Below, one piece after another: positions 1 to 11,060 of a stretch of 64,000 bases of DNA. The translations under genes were made by a program, and so were the position numbers. Source of the DNA: Malaya genurostris. Taxonomy: Eukaryota > Arthropoda > Insecta > Diptera > Culicidae. The stretch spans positions 209,217,435-209,281,434 of the forward strand of contig NC_080572.1 of NCBI RefSeq assembly GCF_030247185.1, given 5' to 3'. The first letter of the stretch is position 1. Each line of letters opens with the position of its first letter. Below the pieces are notes generated by a model, which ran no database searches, had not been told where the DNA came from, and saw nothing but the letters and a program-made list of their open reading frames with translations.

Positions 1-1000
1 CAAAAATTGAACAAATGCACAGATATCTATTCTGAACAGTCCGTTTTAAGGAATTACTCATACGTGAATGTTCACCCGACAGAACAAACTTCAAAGCAGT
101 TTCTTATACACAAAAAATTTCAATTTTTGTGTTCGGTAATAATTTTTCCGGCAACGATCTGTAAAATATTATTTTTACTGAAAGATACGTAAAATTTATC
201 CAACTTACGGTCATCTGTCAAAGAACTACTGAACATCGGAAAATCCTATGTAAAAGTTACGATTATTTATTATTTACTGACACGGTCTGTGAACTCTGAA
301 ATGTCATTTCTCTTGACGAACTCAGTAAAAGTTTTACCAATATCCGGAAAATTAATAAAAAATAATGAAGATTCTCAGTAATCATCACTAAACATTCAGC
401 AGAAATAAAGATCTGTCGAAAAACATAATTTTCGGTCGTAAAAGTGTGAAAATTTCTAGATTTGTAAAGAAAAAAATAGTCGTGCGAATTGATTGCTTGC
501 AAAAAATAGATAATACTGATTCCTAGCGGTAATTTTTCATTTAGTGGATATATTCAAAAAGCCTTCTACAACTTATCATTTCTGCTCTCTAAAAATATGA
601 AGGGTGATCCCATATTCTACTGAATTGCATCCGAAAGATATTTGATCATTTTATTTGAAAAAAATATTTCTGAAGAGCAAATGTAATTCAATTCATTCAT
701 CACACGCAAATAAATAAATTAATCGGATGAAAATATGTTTTGAAAACAAAAATGCTCCTTCCTTTCCTAGATCTCTAATACAATTTACCAAAAACAGTAA
801 TACTTTACGGGTCAAGACGTTTACATATTTTTAGGATTGTTTTATGATTTTTGCCGAACGTCGGTATTGAATGATGAAGAAGTCATTAGAATTATGACAG
901 ATCGAAGTTCATTGGAACTATACGGATCATTCAGCAAATAAAACTTTTACCGAACGAATTACCGAATGTCCAGCTGTTTGAAAGTCAGTAAAACTGTACC
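1..1000. other. AT-rich intergenic sequence, no gene seen
   Basis: No coding frame longer than about 80 residues and no recognisable domain. Short motifs of the type CAGTAA and TTACCGA recur, for example near 306, 798, 947 and 960. Part of the 950-1020 stretch (accgacatccgaaaaaataa) resembles 6568-6604 inside the hAT element, so this is probably old repeat debris. Confidence 0.5.
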
Positions 1001-1008
1001 GACATCCG

Positions 1009-2150
1009 AAAAAATAATTCGGTGTGTTCAGCTTTTAAGCAGCGAGAAATTTTTCTCAAAATCTGTTCTGTACGTTCAAGTTATCAAAAAGTACCATGCG
1101 TACTTTAGAGCTCTAATGAAGTGGATATTTTCAGGTACTGTGGAACTTTTGATTGCTTGGAGACGACGCTGAAATTGTAATTTGATATTGATCTTACCAG
1201 TTTGAACATTCTTCACAGAATATGCAACATGAAATGACAGTCTCAATTCATTATGGTAATTATCTTGAACATTGATATCTGATAGACACTAACTGTGTGC
1301 GCATAGTCTAATCTAAATCATTAGAAAGAGAAATGCAAGGAAAATCTCTTAGATTGACTACACAAAGCATCTCGTTGCGCTCCAAACAATTTTTTCAACG
1401 ATCTAGTATTCTTTCCTCCGACTCTTTTTCCTTATTTTTCTGATTACTTAACCTACAATCAATAGAATTCGATACACATTCGCTTTAGCCCAAAAAAGAA
1501 ATATCACCAAAAATTAATGTGAAAATGTGAAACACTTCTGTTAAGCAAAAATTTATCAAATGCATAGATTGTAATCTCATCCTTTGAGTCAATTCTTTGA
1601 ACAGAGAGCAGTTCCTTGCACAGCTTTAAGGCAGCGGGAAAGTTTTCTCAGAACTTGTTCTGTATGTTTAAGTTGTAAAAAAGTGCCACGCAAACTTTAG
1701 AGCTCTAATAAAGTGGATATTTTTCATGTACTGTGGACCTTTGGTTGCTTAGAGAGGCTTAGTATACTCTAAATCATTAGAAAACAAACTGCACGGAAAA
1801 TCTCTTAGCTTGACCTAAACGCTTCTACAGCACAAACTTTGCATTGATTTATTCAAAAATTTACTGATTTGTTAGGCCGGGATGGCCAATATTTATCATT
1901 AATCACAATTCATCAACAGGTAAATGATATCAGAACTTTTTCTGCTGCCTACAGCGGTTTTCTAGAAAACAGTCATATGCATTCCGTCATTGAGTCTTTT
2001 TTCAAGTTTTAATACCCAATTGAGCAAGTGGCTCTAAATGATGCACGGGAAATCTCCACTACTAATCTTTGCGCGCCAAACGATTTTTTCAACGATCTAG
2101 TATTCTTTTCTTCGACGGTCAAACACTTATGCAACTCGTTGCGCGTCAAA
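1009..2150 (+). repeat. Local direct repeat, two long copies and a partial third
   Basis: A unit running from the CAGCTTTTAAGCAGCG block (about 1030) to AACGATCTAGTATTC (about 1398-1412) recurs from about 1620 to 2105. Shared blocks in the same order include ACTTTAGAGCTCTAAT, AAGTGGATATTTT, TCTAAATCATTAGAAA and GGAAAATCTCTTAG. A third, partial match to CTCGTTGCGCG...GATCTAG lies at 2137-2167. Copies are diverged by substitutions and indels and no long frame spans them. The family is not identified. It may be an old tandem duplication or two insertions of one element. Confidence 0.7.
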
Positions 2151-2289
2151 CACCAACCGTAGATCTAGCGAGCATTGACGACTTTTTCAGTGGAAAATTC
2201 CATTGTCCATACAAAATAACTTTATTGGTTTTTCCCACTTTTCCGGTAAGTTTTCCTAATTTTTTTGATGTACGAACCCGGTGGGGGTA

Positions 2290-3056
<767 letters not shown>

Positions 3057-3204
3057 CAGGCCATTTGACTTTCTCTCTTCCAACTGTTTTGACTGCCTCT
3101 GGGTGAAATAGTTGGCATCACTGGAAGTGCGATGCGGTGTCCTGGTGCTGCTCTCAAAAAAGTATAATTTCAATGTGTTGTTTGATATGTACAGTTAAAA
3201 ATTA

Positions 3205-3330
3205 AGATAAAATGGAGAATGGAGATGGCGGTTCAATTTAAACTGCTTTAAGCACTGATGAGCCGAAGGCGAAACGCGAAGAAATCGAAACTAAATATGT
3301 ACTTTACGTACAAACCAAAAATCCCTAAAT
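3205..3330 (+). repeat. Dispersed repeat with a hammerhead-like core
   Basis: Member of a family also seen at about 27590, 38330 and 58835. It holds an inverted segment (GGTTCAATTTAAACTGC), then TTTAAGCA, then CTGATGA / GCC-GAA-GGC / GAAA at 3256-3275. That is the arrangement of the hammerhead ribozyme catalytic core with a 3-bp stem II. I could not find a cleavage triplet with closing stems I and III, so catalytic function is not claimed. Downstream GTACAAACC and CCCTAAATG blocks are shared with the 38.3-38.6 kb copy. Confidence 0.55.
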
Positions 3331-3735
3331 GTTAAGATAAAATAGTTATTTTGAGTATTAGTGCAGGTGTAGCAAGTGTATGTTTAGTAGTGAGAGTGCT
3401 ATTTATTGAATAATAGTGATCCGCGAAACTAAAGATGCTCAAGCGGCGGATACTGTGAATTTGCCGCCCCAAAATTCAACGATGTTAACCTGTTACCCGA
3501 TCGAAGCGCCGTCTGCATGTCACTGTCGGATTTCTATGAAATGTGTGGAAGTTTACAAGTCGATCGTGTCATTCAGACTGGAGGTCTAGGGTTGTTCTGC
3601 AGCGGACCCATTCGCGAGTGTTTTTATTTTATTCTTTCAGTGGTCGTGTTTCATCTCGCGTTACTGACAGCAGAGCGAGCAGAAGAAAAGGGATACTGGT
3701 GAGATTGTTCCTTTTATATTTTTCTTATTTATTAT
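3330..3735. other. Intergenic sequence
   Basis: No recognisable gene. Two overlapping frames of about 60-70 residues at 3517-3746 lack any domain or supporting signal and are treated as chance. Confidence 0.5.
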
Positions 3736-3965
3736 ATTTCTCCTAAGTATCGAAAATCAGGTTCTGTTGAGATCATACTGTTTACCAAAACATATCCGGA
3801 TCTCTTTCCCTCCCTACTAACAAATCTCCTATCCCGTGATGCTCGTGGAGATACAGTGGTACCCGTGATCTCTAGAAACAGCGAGTATCGGACTAACATT
3901 CCTTCCTTTCCGTCAGTAGCACAGCCGTTGGTCGTAGCCAGCGTCATTATTGATCATTTAATAAA
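3736..3965 (+). repeat. Dispersed repeat, pair with 8400-8575
   Basis: Shares with 8400-8575 the ordered blocks ACTAACAAAT, CGTGGAGAT(A)CAGT / TGTGGAGTGCGCAGT, TCTAGAAACA / TCTAGTAAAA, GGACTAACATTCCTTCC / GGACTAGCATCCCTTCC, and a terminal TATTGATCA / TACTGATCA. It is non-coding. The conserved order across diverged copies shows common descent; the family is not identified. Confidence 0.7.
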
Positions 3966-4439
3966 AAGTTAGGAGTGCGTGAGTATGTACAGTGAAAATG
4001 ATTGGTTTCTCCCAAGCTTCATTTTCTTGGTTCATTGTACATTTCCACTCATTCGGTCAATCACGAAGTGCAACTACGGGCGATCTACTTCAGCTCAGCT
4101 CAGCTCAGCACCAGCTATTTTGACTGCTTTTTCGCAATATTATACTAAATCCCGGGCTTTTGTAATGAAACTGTGTCGATGATGAGAGAAAAGCATTATC
4201 ACACCACATGATCAATTAAGAATAGTTTTTTTTTTGAAAAATAGAATAAAAATATTACATATATACAGATGTCCCATGAGAAACTGATATACAATCTCTC
4301 AGAATTTCGTAATATTTGAAAGAATCGTTCTCAATCGAAAAATATTAGACTCGCAATTTTTCTTTTGCTACTAGGGTGACTATATCCATGTTAGGATGGA
4401 TCAAACAATCGAATTTTTTTTCGTTTTTATTAAAAAAGA

Positions 4440-4896
4440 CATTTTTTTTAGTCATAACTTTTGAACAACTCAATCGATTCCGCTAGTTATTGGATATGTT
4501 TTAATTGAATGCCTATAGTTTTGATAAAAAATATGCGAATATTGTAAAATTGAAGTTTTGTGCTTGAAAAAGTCATTTGTATAACTTTTTAACGGTTTTC
4601 ATGGTTTGCGACATATGGGCATTATGTCATTTTATTTTTTTTTTTTTTCTAAAAACTGAAACAGTTTTACATAACATATCCAAATATTAGCAATGCGTTA
4701 ATTTTCCTTTTCAGGCATTATTTTTTTGAATATTTCAAGTTTTCGTCGTTCCCGTGTTTTTTTCGATTTTCTTTAAAAAAGATGTTGTTAAATTTATAAC
4801 TTTTAGCCACTCGAACAATTCCGCTAATTTGTGGATATTTAATGTTATGTTAATATTACAAAATTGGAGTTTTAAACCCTTTTAACGCATTTCATG
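4440..4896 (+). repeat. Tandem pair of AT-rich units, target of the hAT insertion
   Basis: Block A (about 4455-4620: AACTCAATCGATTCCGCTAG ... TTCATGGTTTGCGACATATGGGCATTATGTCATTTTA) is repeated as block B (about 4795-4896: ACTCGAACAATTCCGCTAAT ... TTCATG). Block B is interrupted at 4905 by the hAT element and resumes at 9147 with GGTAGACCGATGGGCACTATG. Block A therefore preserves the uninterrupted form of the target. Confidence 0.8.
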
Positions 4897-5175
4897 GTTG
4901 GTAGCAGTGATGCCAACCCCACGGATACATCCGCAGATCTATGGATTTTTGTCTTTTCTACGGATCTACGGATGACTCTCTTGAAATCTACGGATTTTGT
5001 CATTCAAAAGTACCTCGTGGGTAAACAGTTTGTGCAAAGTGTATTTGCCGTTTTTCATATATTTACCATTCGTTTTCGACTCATCAGTGCATCAGCAGGG
5101 GTGCATAATCTGCTGATGCACGGATTTTATATAATTTCTCCCGATATCTATGGAAAATAATAAAACAGCGCGTTT

Positions 5176-5350
5176 TGTCGTGAATACGACTTACTTTACT
5201 ATGGGGTGCCTTTTCAAAATTAGCCATATGGAAGAATGGGCAGAACTTAATCGTGAATATCTCGACTTGTATTAAAGGTAGCAACATAATTCTTTCACCA
5301 TTTCATCAAAAATATGATCAGGAATTTAGGATAATATTTTGAACAGTGTG
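5176..5350 (+). repeat. Dispersed repeat P, copy 1
   Basis: Starts GTCGTGAATACGAC and runs to about AACAGTGTGAGG. It is nearly identical to 5904-6070 over its length (shared blocks ACTTACTTTACTATGGG, AAATTAGCCATATGGAAGA, AATCGTGAATATCTCGAC). Non-coding. The two copies bracket the tandem array at 5430-5900. Confidence 0.85.
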
Positions 5351-5429
5351 AGGTCGTGCTCTCATTTGGACTTCAGTCGTCAGGTGGAGCAGTCGTCAAT
5401 GAAAGCAGACCTTTTGCGTGGTATAAAGC

Positions 5430-5900
5430 CTCACTGGTATGCTGAAACTGGATTCTGGAACTATATTCCGGAACTAATTTCAGCTTCGAAATTATAGTTT
5501 TAGGAATGCAACTGATCTCTGAGTCTGTTCTTGGTTCTAAATTTAGTTCTTGAACTCAAGTCTAGTTCCTTATTCTAGAATTCTTCTATTCGGTTCTTTT
5601 TAGAACCATAATAATACTCTCAAAGAATTATGCGAAATTTTGCTTTACGCTATATTTGATGGTCGTGGCGAAAAATCGTCTTCAATTTTCAGAGCTTAGT
5701 TCCGGAATATGGGTTTAGAATTTAGAGCCTGTGTGCTGAACTGGAATTTGGAAAAAAGATTCCGGAACTGATTTCAGTTTCGAAATTGTAGTTCTAGAAC
5801 TAATATCCAACTGAATTCTGAGTCTGTTCTAAGTTCTGAATTTAGTTCTTGAACTCAGGTCCAGTTCCTAATTCCAGAATCCTTCAAATAGGTTCTTTTT
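5430..5900 (+). repeat. Tandem pair, period about 300 bp, rich in GGAACT/AGTTCC
   Basis: Unit 1 (about 5438-5600) and unit 2 (about 5735-5897) share the order GCTGAAACTGG/GCTGAACTGG, TTCCGGAACT, ATTTCAG, CTGAGTCTGTTC, AATTTAGTTCTTGAACTCA, TAGGTTCTTTTT/TCGGTTCTTTTT. The stretch is dominated by short palindrome-like GAAC/GTTC and TTCTAGAA motifs. Function unknown. Confidence 0.8.
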
Positions 5901-5903
5901 TGT

Positions 5904-6070
5904 CGTGAATACGACTTACTTTACTATGGGCGCCTTTTCAAAATTAGCCATATGGAAGAATGGGCAAAACTTAATCGTGAATATCTCGACTTGTATTCAT
6001 GGCAGCAACATAATTCTTTCACTATTTGATCAAAAATATGATCAGGAATTTAGGATAACATTTTGAACAG
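5904..6070 (+). repeat. Dispersed repeat P, copy 2
   Basis: Near-identical to 5176-5350, same orientation, ending ATTTTGAACAGTGTGAGA. A diverged relative of its last part (ATGATCACAATTTTATGATA, CAGTGGTGTGA) occurs at about 30219-30260, where it is joined to the repeat at 29700-30290. Confidence 0.85.
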
Positions 6071-6250
6071 TGTGAGATAACCACAAACAAATCAAAAATC
6101 AAGTTTTCTGAAAATTTTAAAACAACGCGGAAAACTCTTTACTTTTGCTTGGGTTTTTCGCGCAAGGACGACGATTTTGAGGTAGTCAGGCACATATCTT
6201 CACACAATCGATCAATTATCAATTCGAATTCGAAAGTGTAAAGAAATCGT

Positions 6251-6300
6251 GTCAGTTTTATTCGTATTCACGACATCCAGTTATGTCTCTGACATTACAC
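6251..6300 (-). repeat. Repeat terminus with GTCGTGAATACGA
   Basis: On the minus strand this reads GGGTGTGTAATGTCAGAGAC then ATAACTGGATGTCGTGAATACGA. The same block is at 33347-33393 (minus), 49631-49677 (plus, diverged) and 55829-55880 (plus, strongly diverged). Its last part is also the first part of repeat P at 5176 and 5904, so the two probably belong to one larger family. Confidence 0.7.
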
Positions 6301-7173
6301 ACCCGTACTTTTTTTCTGATAACGTGCAATAAGCCTGTCAACATTCACTTTAAAGAAAGGTTCTGTATGATTAGGCGTTTACTGAGAGCCCTTCATAACA
6401 CTAATTAAAAGGAATTATTTTTTATTTCGTTTGGTTTTTGAAGTTTCGGTACATAGGTTACGTGCTTAAAACTCCTGAGAGTGTAGATCTTATGGAAAAC
6501 AATTAAATTGATTCAAGTAAAATTGCGCATATTGTTACCCGCCCATGAAAATAGTGAGAAAGCATTTACCGGAGCCTGCAAACGTCGGAAAAATAATTCG
6601 ATTATGCAGTGTGAGTCATTGTGTCATAGTTTACGATTTCTAATCCTGCATGCTTTGGTATACCAAGAATAAACCTTCATTTTCCTAAAACTTAAGCGGA
6701 AAGCTCTATGTTTTTTTCTTTTCAAATTTTGCTTTGTATATACGAGGGGCTGGGGTCCACTAGAAGATTGATAGTACCTATTAGCTCTCTCCGGACAGTG
6801 CCAGCCTAGATGCCGTGTGGAATCCGGCGGAAAAAAATGAACCAAGAATAGATCCACTGGATTCCTGCTTCCATGTCGTAAAAGGCGACAATTGCAGGAG
6901 TTTATTTTTCCTTTTAGTTATTAGATATTTTCAATATCTAAATGATTGAAATAATTCACTTCTGATTACTCTATTTTACTAAATTATCTCTTCATTCAAC
7001 CTATCAATTTCCGTCTAGCTTTGAAGGAAAGTTTTATTTGGAATGTTTTCTTCTTCCATGTTATTGATTGTCTTTCAGGATTGTAAATTGAATGATAAAA
7101 ATCAATTATTGCGCAAACCCGTTGATATTACAAAGTTAATAATAGAGATAACATATATCGGTATATTGAATAC

Positions 7174-7953
7174 GGGAGCGGTTCATTTCGCCGAGAGCCA
7201 TTTCGCCGTGGGTCGTTTCGCCGAGTGCCATTTCGTCGGAAGTCGTTGCGCCGAGGGTCGTTTCGCCGAAGGGGTCATTTCGCAGAAAGGGTCATGTCTT
7301 TTGTATAACTGATGTGGCACAGCCACATAACCGAAGCCAAGATGGCTTGACGGCACAAAGCCGCCGAGGCGACGCCAGCTGAGTCGGCCGCCGACCCGCC
7401 GTCAGAAGCGGCGGCTAGCAAATAAACCTGTAACCGCTTCGTTTGCCCGGTCTACTCAAAGCTAGGTTTCTTTGATTTAGCTAGGTCCGAACGAGTGGTA
7501 GCGAGGTCGGACAGCACATGAACCAAAACAATGTGGCGTAGCCGCATTGTTTTATATTTTCTCATTTTCACTTTATGAACAGAAAACATTACATACATTT
7601 GCCTGCTAGATACACCTATGCAATTGCTTTAATGCTTAGAAGATAATAGTCAACAAGTTTTCTTGGAAATTTTGTTCTGAGGTTCATGAATAAATCTTTT
7701 TTCAAAAAATACTATTGTAGGTCAACAAAACGGGCGTTAACGCTATCATTTGTCATCAATTCCAATTACGATTTTAGGACGATTTCAGGATTTGGCGAAA
7801 TGACCCTTTCGTCGAGATGGCTTTCGGCGGGGTGGCATTCGGCGAGATGACCCATTCTGTGAAATGTCATTCGGTGAACTGACCCTTTCGGTGAAATGGC
7901 TTTCGGCGGGGCGGCTTTCGGCGGGGTGGCTTTCGGCGAAATGATCCTGATCC
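7174..7953. mobile_element. Foldback-like element, 780 bp, with 9-bp target duplication
   Basis: The left terminus (7174-7300) is an array of about seven 15-17-bp units of the type RTTTCGCCGAGGGTC. The right terminus (about 7790-7953) is an array of about nine units of the inverse type GGCTTTCGGCGAAAT. Outer edges match as inverted repeats (..TTCATTTCGCCGAGAG / ..ATCATTTCGCCGAAAG). The same 9 bp, ATTGAATAC, flank both sides (7165-7173, 7954-7962). Inverted termini built from tandem short units with 9-bp duplications are the hallmark of Foldback elements. The central loop has no frame. It includes a strongly GC-rich part (about 7350-7440) missing from the second copy at 30565. It lies inside the hAT element, so it arrived later. 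Confidence 0.85.
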
Positions 7954-8399
7954 ATTGAATACATAGTGAAAATACACTTGATAATAATATTTCAAGCAAT
8001 AAATTAATATTTTTCTCGGTAGCCGGCTGCCCAAATCAACCAATATAACCAATGATTAATTTCATTAAATAATTAAAATAATAAAGTGGAAATAATAAAG
8101 GATCAGGACGCGCTTCAGGTCTGTTGACCTTTGTTTGGTGATTTCAAATGATTTTATATCAACTGCTTAGAATATGTCAATGCAATGAATCAACTGTTTT
8201 GTCTAAATTCTATTCACTTATTTATTTTGTAATTTCATTTATAAATAATAGGGAAGTTTTTATTCTTTACGCGATAATATTGCCAATTTTTCTTCAGTTT
8301 CCACGAATAAGAGCTGTGAATCAAGACTTCCCGGGACTTCAATATAGGATATTGTTGAGGCGTTCACTCGGGAAATCTTGAAACCGGAACATATTGAGT

Positions 8400-8575
8400 C
8401 GCTCGCGAATAATACCAATACTGAAATTTTTACTAACAAATATCCTTCTCCCATGACACTTGTGGAGTGCGCAGTAGTATATGCGGCCTCTAGTAAAAAC
8501 AAGTGTTGGACTAGCATCCCTTCCCATTCCTTAGACGATCTACGTTCGGGCCTGGCCGGCGCCGGTACTGATCAA
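8400..8575 (+). repeat. Dispersed repeat, pair with 3736-3965
   Basis: Homologous by ordered blocks to 3736-3965 (see that entry) and ending ACTGATCAATGAATT. It lies within the hAT element. Short frames across it on both strands carry no recognisable domain. Confidence 0.65.
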
Positions 8576-9259
8576 TGAATTCTGGAATTACCAGAAGATG
8601 TACATTGAAGGATGATTTACCAGTCCCAGGTCGGATCATCTAAAAACTCTCTATACAATTTCAGCTAATCCCGATCAGTAAAGGAGTAGCAACCAGGGGT
8701 GGTCGCTCAAGCTTCAAATTTTGCTTTGTATATACGCTCGAACGTTGACAATTCGGAAGGGCATTCGTAGTTAGGTTTTGCACGATGAACTGCCGATGAA
8801 TCAAGTTTATCTTTGACAGCTGCCGTGTTTTGTTTTGCGACTGCAAATTAAAAATTGAAAAATTATGAAATAGTGCCTATTAAAAACGTGTTCCACAGTG
8901 AAAAGAACTGAAAAGATGGTCCTGTATACGTTTCCAGCATCAAGGAGCGATATTTGTATAAATCTGTTTAGTGTGAGGCGACTTGCAATTTTTAAAACCA
9001 AATGAAGAACCTCTGATGAACATAACATATCCTCTTTTCATTACTCATTTTTTTAAGCTTGTCTTTAATTTTATGTAAATATACAAGTAGGAATACACTT
9101 GAAACCAAAACTACGGATTTGACCTCAGGGAAAAGTGGCATCACTGGTTGGTAGACCGATGGGCACTATGTAATTTTATCATTTTTCTTTGAAAGCTTGA
9201 ACATTTTCAAGTCTTCGTCGTTTGCGACCATGCGCCTCCATTTATTTATGTTGATAATA

Positions 9260-10230
9260 ATATGAACACATTCTTACCTCTTTATATTGTCAAACAGGCT
9301 AAACAAACAAGTTAATGTTAATGTTAAATGTTAACGTTATTATAAGGTCAAAAATCTTTTTTAAGTCATTCTGAACACTTACTTAACATAACAAATAATA
9401 ATGTTTTTGAATGTCCTCAAAATTTTGTTCAAATAACTTTGAAACAAAATTCTCATCAATTTTTCAAACATAGCTAAACCGATTTGTGAACCAAATACAA
9501 CCTAGTCTATGATCATAAAATGTACGCAAATACGTTCTTGTATTGATCTCTCGTTCTACGGCTCGGAGTTGGATTTTGGTTAAATAAAAATACAATACAA
9601 AAACAACAATTATAAGGTGTTAGTTGCATGGTAGAACCAGCCTTGCAATTACCTTTCATTAACACTGAAAATTATTTGCCAAATCAATCGATGAGTTAAG
9701 GGTTTGCATTTGCTTTTATTATAAATTATTTAAAAAAAAAAATCTCTTACGGGCAAACTGTTACATTCGCTTCGACGAAATCTTTACAAACCTATCCCAT
9801 TTCCTACCAAAACTTGTTTGGCACCCGTTCCACAACCATACGATACAATTTAACCAGATACCATTATACGAAACTTATATGCCGTAGTAAAGTTTGACTT
9901 GAAAAAGTTTAAAAGTTTTCACTGCGAACTAGGAACATTTGAAATGAATGCATATATTTCCTGCTGTTCTCACAGGAAATTCGCCCCACAATGGTTTATG
10001 AGAATCTATGTGTTTGTAGTACTATGCTATCCATTCTCAACCAGACATATCTCCCCAGAGTTTGACTAACCGATAAACTGTGCTCGAAAATACCGTACCG
10101 GGGATTAGCAGCGTAGCATTAAGTATCCCTTAAATTCAAGGACTTACTGTACGTAAATTGGTTGAACTAAGCTCTCCCCTTCTACAGCCCGAAAGCAAAT
10201 CTTCATCTTCTTCTTCTTCTTTTTCTTCTA
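9260..10230. other. Intergenic AT-rich sequence
   Basis: No coding frame, TE end or RNA gene recognised. A short pyrimidine run (CTTCTTCTTC) lies at about 10205-10235. Confidence 0.5.
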
Positions 10231-10234
10231 CCTT

Positions 10235-10627
10235 TTGTTCTTCCGCTCGTTATATCTGAAATCCAGCAAAGCTGCTACACTGAATCTATTTCCAGGATAT
10301 CAACTTATCCATCTAAGTACCGCCGTTCGTTTTCGCTACTGCTATGATAGCGTCTGTCATATTTTTCGTGGGATTTATACAGTTGAATTCAATGAATACG
10401 ACATCTTTTGGAATAAAGCTTCATCCATAGCTTTGCAGCTGTTTAGTAGTGATCATCGAAAACGGTTTAGTAATATCATAATTTCCCACAGCGCTGAAAA
10501 GAGGTTCAGTGAGACAACAAAAATAATGACATCTCAACTAAATCTGCACCATTTAGATGCGTATAAAGGAACCAGCTTAATTGAAAGTAACGACGAAATC
10601 GTGTCTTATCCCCATCGGGGAAGCTAA
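10235..10627 (+). other. Open frame of 130 codons, probably not a gene
   Basis: This frame is longer than most chance frames here, but the translation has no recognisable domain, signal peptide or low-complexity bias. The first codon is not ATG (it lies in TTGTTCTTC). Downstream (10622-10660) is a run of CCGAACCCG-like motifs. A terminal exon or an old TE-derived frame cannot be excluded. I see no splice or homology evidence. Confidence 0.15.
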
Positions 10628-10689
10628 AACCGAACCCGACCCGTACGACCGAACCGGTGAAGTAATAAGGCTTCGAATAAAGGAGAAAC

Positions 10690-11060
10690 TTCTGCAGTGA
10701 AACTTTCTCTCCGCTTCCTTATGCTGGGTTATTATCAGTTTTGTCTGGATAATGACAAATGTGCTTCATTGACCGCAATAAATTTTGAGCACTTTGTGGG
10801 AGGTCACGGTGGTAGATACACTCTCGCAACCCAGCTCCAGAGAGGCCAGCCAGCCTCCGGGAATTGGTCTCGATGGACACGCAAACGGCCCGCAAATGAC
10901 GGAGTCGACTTTTTGTTCCCCACCAATCGTACACGACTGTGTGGGAAGCACGAAGAACAAGTTTTCAGATGATAGTGCTATCGTGATAATTCTATCAGCT
11001 GACAGAAACGGTATGCTAACGACAAGCTGTCGGTTCTCATACCTGAGATGAATTTTATTA
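10690..11060. other. Less AT-rich block, unassigned
   Basis: Base composition is clearly less AT-rich than its surroundings, and frames on both strands overlap without a recognisable product. It contains ATGATAGTGCTATC-type short palindromes near 10968-11000. It could be a TE remnant or host non-coding sequence. Confidence 0.35.

Larger units (their letters stand above)
4905..9146. mobile_element. hAT-type element, 4.2 kb, no transposase, with nested insertions
   Basis: The ends are an 11-bp inverted repeat: CAGTGATGCCA on the left, TGGCATCACTG on the right, flanked by the same 8 bp (GTTGGTAG at 4897-4904 and 9147-9154). CAGTG-type ends with 8-bp duplications are characteristic of hAT transposons. 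Short subterminal repeats (CTACGGAT and variants) cluster at 4918-5000 and recur at about 9112 near the right end; such motifs in hAT elements bind transposase. The neighbouring paralogous block at about 4600-4640 shows the unoccupied target. No hAT transposase frame is visible. The interior holds direct repeats, a Foldback-like element and other debris, so this copy is non-autonomous and has grown by later insertions. Confidence 0.85.

Noticed and set aside
3113..3124. TGGCATCACTGG as the right end of another hAT element
   Set aside because: It matches the hAT terminus at 9136-9146, but no partner end or 8-bp duplication was found nearby; an 11-12-bp match could be chance or a solo remnant.
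7043..7312. 89-codon frame (FAESHFAVGRFAECHF pattern) as a repeat protein gene
   Set aside because: The pattern is the translation of the Foldback terminal array.
10235..10627. Host protein-coding gene of 130 residues
   Set aside because: No ATG at the start, no domain and no splice or codon-use support; kept only as a low-confidence open frame.
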